A DNA stretch of 7,124 nucleotides from Bacteroidales bacterium (GTDB lineage: Bacteria > Bacteroidota > Bacteroidia > Bacteroidales > NBLH01), in NCBI GenBank assembly GCA_029210905.1, contig JARGGF010000217.1, forward strand, positions 1 to 7,124, written 5' to 3'. Positions 5,072 to 7,124 of the stretch are shown here, piece by piece; the stretch's first letter is position 1; each line of letters starts with the position of its first letter. Under the pieces are notes generated by a model. It did no database searches. It saw only the letters and a list, made by a program, of their open reading frames with translations, and was not told the origin of the DNA. A program made the position numbers and the translations under genes.

Positions 5072-6328
5072 GTGGAAGTACCTATTCCTATATATGAAGA
5101 ACTTTTTATAAAATACAATAAGGCTGAGCAAATTATTTATGAGCAAAAAAAGCTCATACAAAAGCTTCAGCGTAACGATGTTTTGTTTGATTCCAAATTT
5201 GAACCACATAAAATCTTAACTAAATTTGCTGATATTTTACCTATCGCCATCACATTGGTTGATCTCATAGGCAATTGCCTATATTTAAACAAATTTGGAC
5301 ATGCTTTATCGGGATATTCTCAAGATGATATTTCAAATGGACTGAATGTAAAAGATATTTTGGCTAATCCAGAGGATATTGAATCCTTTATTAATAGGGT
5401 TAGTCAATCACCTGAAGATACCGACATTAATAAAGGTGAAGAATTTTTGGTTAAAAGTAAAAATGGTAGATTTTTTTATGTACTCATTTATTCTCAAATT
5501 ATCTTAAATGAAGATAATAAACCTGCCCTCCTTGGTGTTTTAGTTGATCATACTTATTATCGCGAAGTTGGGGAAAAATATATGACTGCGGAAAAAAAAC
5601 TGAGGCAAATGAATGCTGCAAAGGATAGATTTTTTTCTATTATAGCCCATGATCTAAAAAATCCGTACAATGCGATTTTAGGATTTTCAGAATTAATTTT
5701 AGGCAATATTAAATCATACAGCATAGAACAAATTTCGAATTATGTGAATATAATGCACAAGTCGGCAACTAAAGGGCTGTTATTACTTGATAACTTGTTG
5801 AAATGGTCCATGAGCCAGACCGGCAAACTTGGATTTCAGCTATCAAGAGTTAATATTTCAGAATTACTTTCTGAAAGTATTGATTTTGTTTCGGAAAAAG
5901 CTGCAATAAAAGGGATTAAGATAAATACCATTTGTTCGGAAAGCCTTATGGTTTCGTGCGATAAAAATATGATTGACACAGTTTTACGCAATTTGCTTAC
6001 AAATGCTATAAAATTTACAAGGGCCAATGGAGCTATAGAAGTTCAAATAATTAATTATGAAAGTAATGAAAAGGAGTCGGGTCATATCCATGTGACAGTT
6101 GCCGACAATGGCATTGGAATTTTAGAAAAGGATAAAAAGAAGCTTTTTCGTGTCGATACACTTTTTTCAACTCAAGGAACTGCATTTGAACAGGGAACCG
6201 GACTCGGATTATTGCTTTGTCAGGATTTTATACACAAACATGATGGCCAAATATGGGTTGAAAGTGAACCTGGAAAAGGGAGCAAATTCCATTTTACCAT
6301 TCCATCACAAAACCTAAAATACGAATGA
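5072..6328 (+). CDS. Soluble PAS-domain sensor histidine kinase
   Basis: This 418-residue sensor kinase has no transmembrane segment, so it is probably cytoplasmic. In order it has a short coiled-coil-like N-terminus (about 10-35), a PAS domain (about 48-165, beginning ILPIAITLVDLIGNCLYLN), and a linker helix (165-188). The HisKA domain follows, with the H-box IAHDLKNP; H193 is the predicted autophosphorylation site. The HATPase domain has the N-box RNLLTNAIKF (306-315), the G1 box DNGIG (345-349), an F-box around 359, and the G2 box GTGLGL (375-380). All catalytic motifs are intact. No receiver domain or response-regulator gene is in the window, so its partner is unknown. The start is GTG 5072: an in-frame TAA lies two codons upstream and the next in-frame ATG is at residue 171, inside the linker. 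The stop overlaps the next gene's start as ATGA, which implies translational coupling to the glycosyltransferase. Confidence 0.95.
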   Translation: MEVPIPIYEELFIKYNKAEQIIYEQKKLIQKLQRNDVLFDSKFEPHKILTKFADILPIAITLVDLIGNCLYLNKFGHALSGYSQDDISNGLNVKDILANPEDIESFINRVSQSPEDTDINKGEEFLVKSKNGRFFYVLIYSQIILNEDNKPALLGVLVDHTYYREVGEKYMTAEKKLRQMNAAKDRFFSIIAHDLKNPYNAILGFSELILGNIKSYSIEQISNYVNIMHKSATKGLLLLDNLLKWSMSQTGKLGFQLSRVNISELLSESIDFVSEKAAIKGIKINTICSESLMVSCDKNMIDTVLRNLLTNAIKFTRANGAIEVQIINYESNEKESGHIHVTVADNGIGILEKDKKKLFRVDTLFSTQGTAFEQGTGLGLLLCQDFIHKHDGQIWVESEPGKGSKFHFTIPSQNLKYE

Positions 6329-7124
6329 TTTCAGTTTGTATTCCCGTTTATAACTGTAATTTAGAAGGGCTTATTCTGGAATTAAATCAACAATTTATTT
6401 CATCTAATAATGATTATGAGATAGTTGTTATTGATGATGCTTCAGATTTGGAATATAAAAAAGCCAATTTATTTCTACGCAAACAAGAACATGTAAAATA
6501 TATTGAGCTGGAAACGAATATAGGGCGTTCTGCCATCAGAAACTTGTTCGCGGAGCATACAAAGTTTGATAATTTACTTTTTTTAGACTGTGATTCAAAA
6601 CTAATTAATTCTAAATTTATAAATACCTATCATTCTAATAATTATAAAGACTACAAGGTAATTTGCGGCGGGAGAATTTACGATTCCAGACCAGTGCGAC
6701 TAAAATATATATTACGCTGGAAATATGGTATTTACAGGGAATGTAAAATGGCCAGGGAACGTAGTATAAATCCATGGCAATCCTTTATGGCTAATAATTT
6801 TATGATTGATAAAACGACACTGCAAAATATCAGGTTCGAAACCCGATTAAAAGGCTATGGACATGAGGATAGCCTTTTTGGGTACCAACTGAAGTTACGG
6901 CAGATTCAAATAAAACATATTGACAATCAAACATTACATATTTTTAGTGAAACTTCAAAAGATTTTCTGCTTAAAACAAAAGAAGGGATTAGAAATCTCC
7001 ATTATATACATACTGTTTTGCTGCCTGACGGAGAATTTAGTACCATGAATAAATTATTGAGGAGCTTTACCAGAATTTCTAATTTAGGGCTTGTAATGCC
7101 GTTTCGTTTTTTTTCCTACCTGAT
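6325..7124 (+). CDS. Family 2 glycosyltransferase (GT-A fold), C-terminus cut by window edge
   Basis: This is probably an inverting sugar transferase acting on a cell-surface polysaccharide or glycan. It reads from ATG 6325-6327 for 266 codons without a stop to the window end. GT2 landmarks are present in order: SVCIPVYN at 3-10, VVIDDAS at 34-40 (nucleotide-binding aspartates), TNIGRSAIRN at 64-73, LDCDS at 87-91 (the metal-binding DXD), an acceptor-side FMANNFMIDK at 154-163, and GYGHEDSLFGYQL at 177-189, which carries the ED catalytic-base motif. GT2 proteins of this type are about 280-300 residues, so only a short tail should be missing. Donor and acceptor cannot be told from the sequence. 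Its start lies within the kinase stop (ATGA), so it should be co-translated with the kinase. Confidence 0.93.
   Translation, partial: MISVCIPVYNCNLEGLILELNQQFISSNNDYEIVVIDDASDLEYKKANLFLRKQEHVKYIELETNIGRSAIRNLFAEHTKFDNLLFLDCDSKLINSKFINTYHSNNYKDYKVICGGRIYDSRPVRLKYILRWKYGIYRECKMARERSINPWQSFMANNFMIDKTTLQNIRFETRLKGYGHEDSLFGYQLKLRQIQIKHIDNQTLHIFSETSKDFLLKTKEGIRNLHYIHTVLLPDGEFSTMNKLLRSFTRISNLGLVMPFRFFSYL

Noticed and set aside
5836..6027. Minus-strand reading frame inside the histidine kinase
   Set aside because: It is antisense to the conserved HisKA/HATPase region and has no independent support.
1..7124. Insertion sequences, CRISPR arrays, phage genes, tRNA or rRNA, defence systems
   Set aside because: No transposase or integrase motifs, regular spaced repeats, cloverleaf-like or rRNA-like segments, or known defence proteins were seen when reading both strands.

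Overview
The window is AT-rich DNA, by eye about 30% GC. The genes resemble those of the Bacteroidota: a PAS histidine kinase, an RsgA with the KSTGSWY start, a WG-repeat envelope protein, and short or overlapping gene junctions mostly without Shine-Dalgarno sites. Several upstream regions carry elements close to the Bacteroidota promoter TTG-N17-20-TAnnTTTG. The phylum assignment is an inference; nothing in the window identifies a genus.

Left block (1-1920, minus strand). Four tightly packed genes read leftward: a TetR-family regulator, an 81-residue double-CXXC zinc-ribbon protein, a stand-alone TfoX C-terminal-domain protein, and a GNAT acetyltransferase that runs off the left edge. Gaps are 11 and 26 nt, and the last junction is a 17-nt overlap, so this looks like one operon. 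Two tandem palindromes next to the regulator's ATG are a good candidate for its own operator.

Intergenic 1921-2247. This holds a candidate leftward promoter for the TetR operon and a possible rightward 46-codon cysteine-containing ORF with an unusually strong Shine-Dalgarno sequence.

Middle block (2248-3823, minus strand). An exported DUF1311/LprI-like protein overlaps by 29 nt a WG-repeat protein that is probably a lipoprotein. The pair is probably envelope-located and co-transcribed.

Divergent region 3824-4033. Leftward and rightward promoter-like elements sit on either side of, and within, a 9-bp inverted repeat.

Right block (4034-7124, plus strand). RsgA, the circularly permuted GTPase of 30S ribosome maturation, is followed after 96 nt by a soluble PAS histidine kinase starting at GTG. 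The kinase overlaps by ATGA a family 2 glycosyltransferase that is cut by the right edge. The kinase-glycosyltransferase coupling is the least ordinary gene pairing here.

I see no insertion sequence, CRISPR array, phage gene, tRNA or rRNA. Most of the window is chromosomal housekeeping and accessory content. The points worth following are the TetR/zinc-ribbon/TfoX/GNAT operon with its operator, the coupled kinase and glycosyltransferase, and the small ORF.
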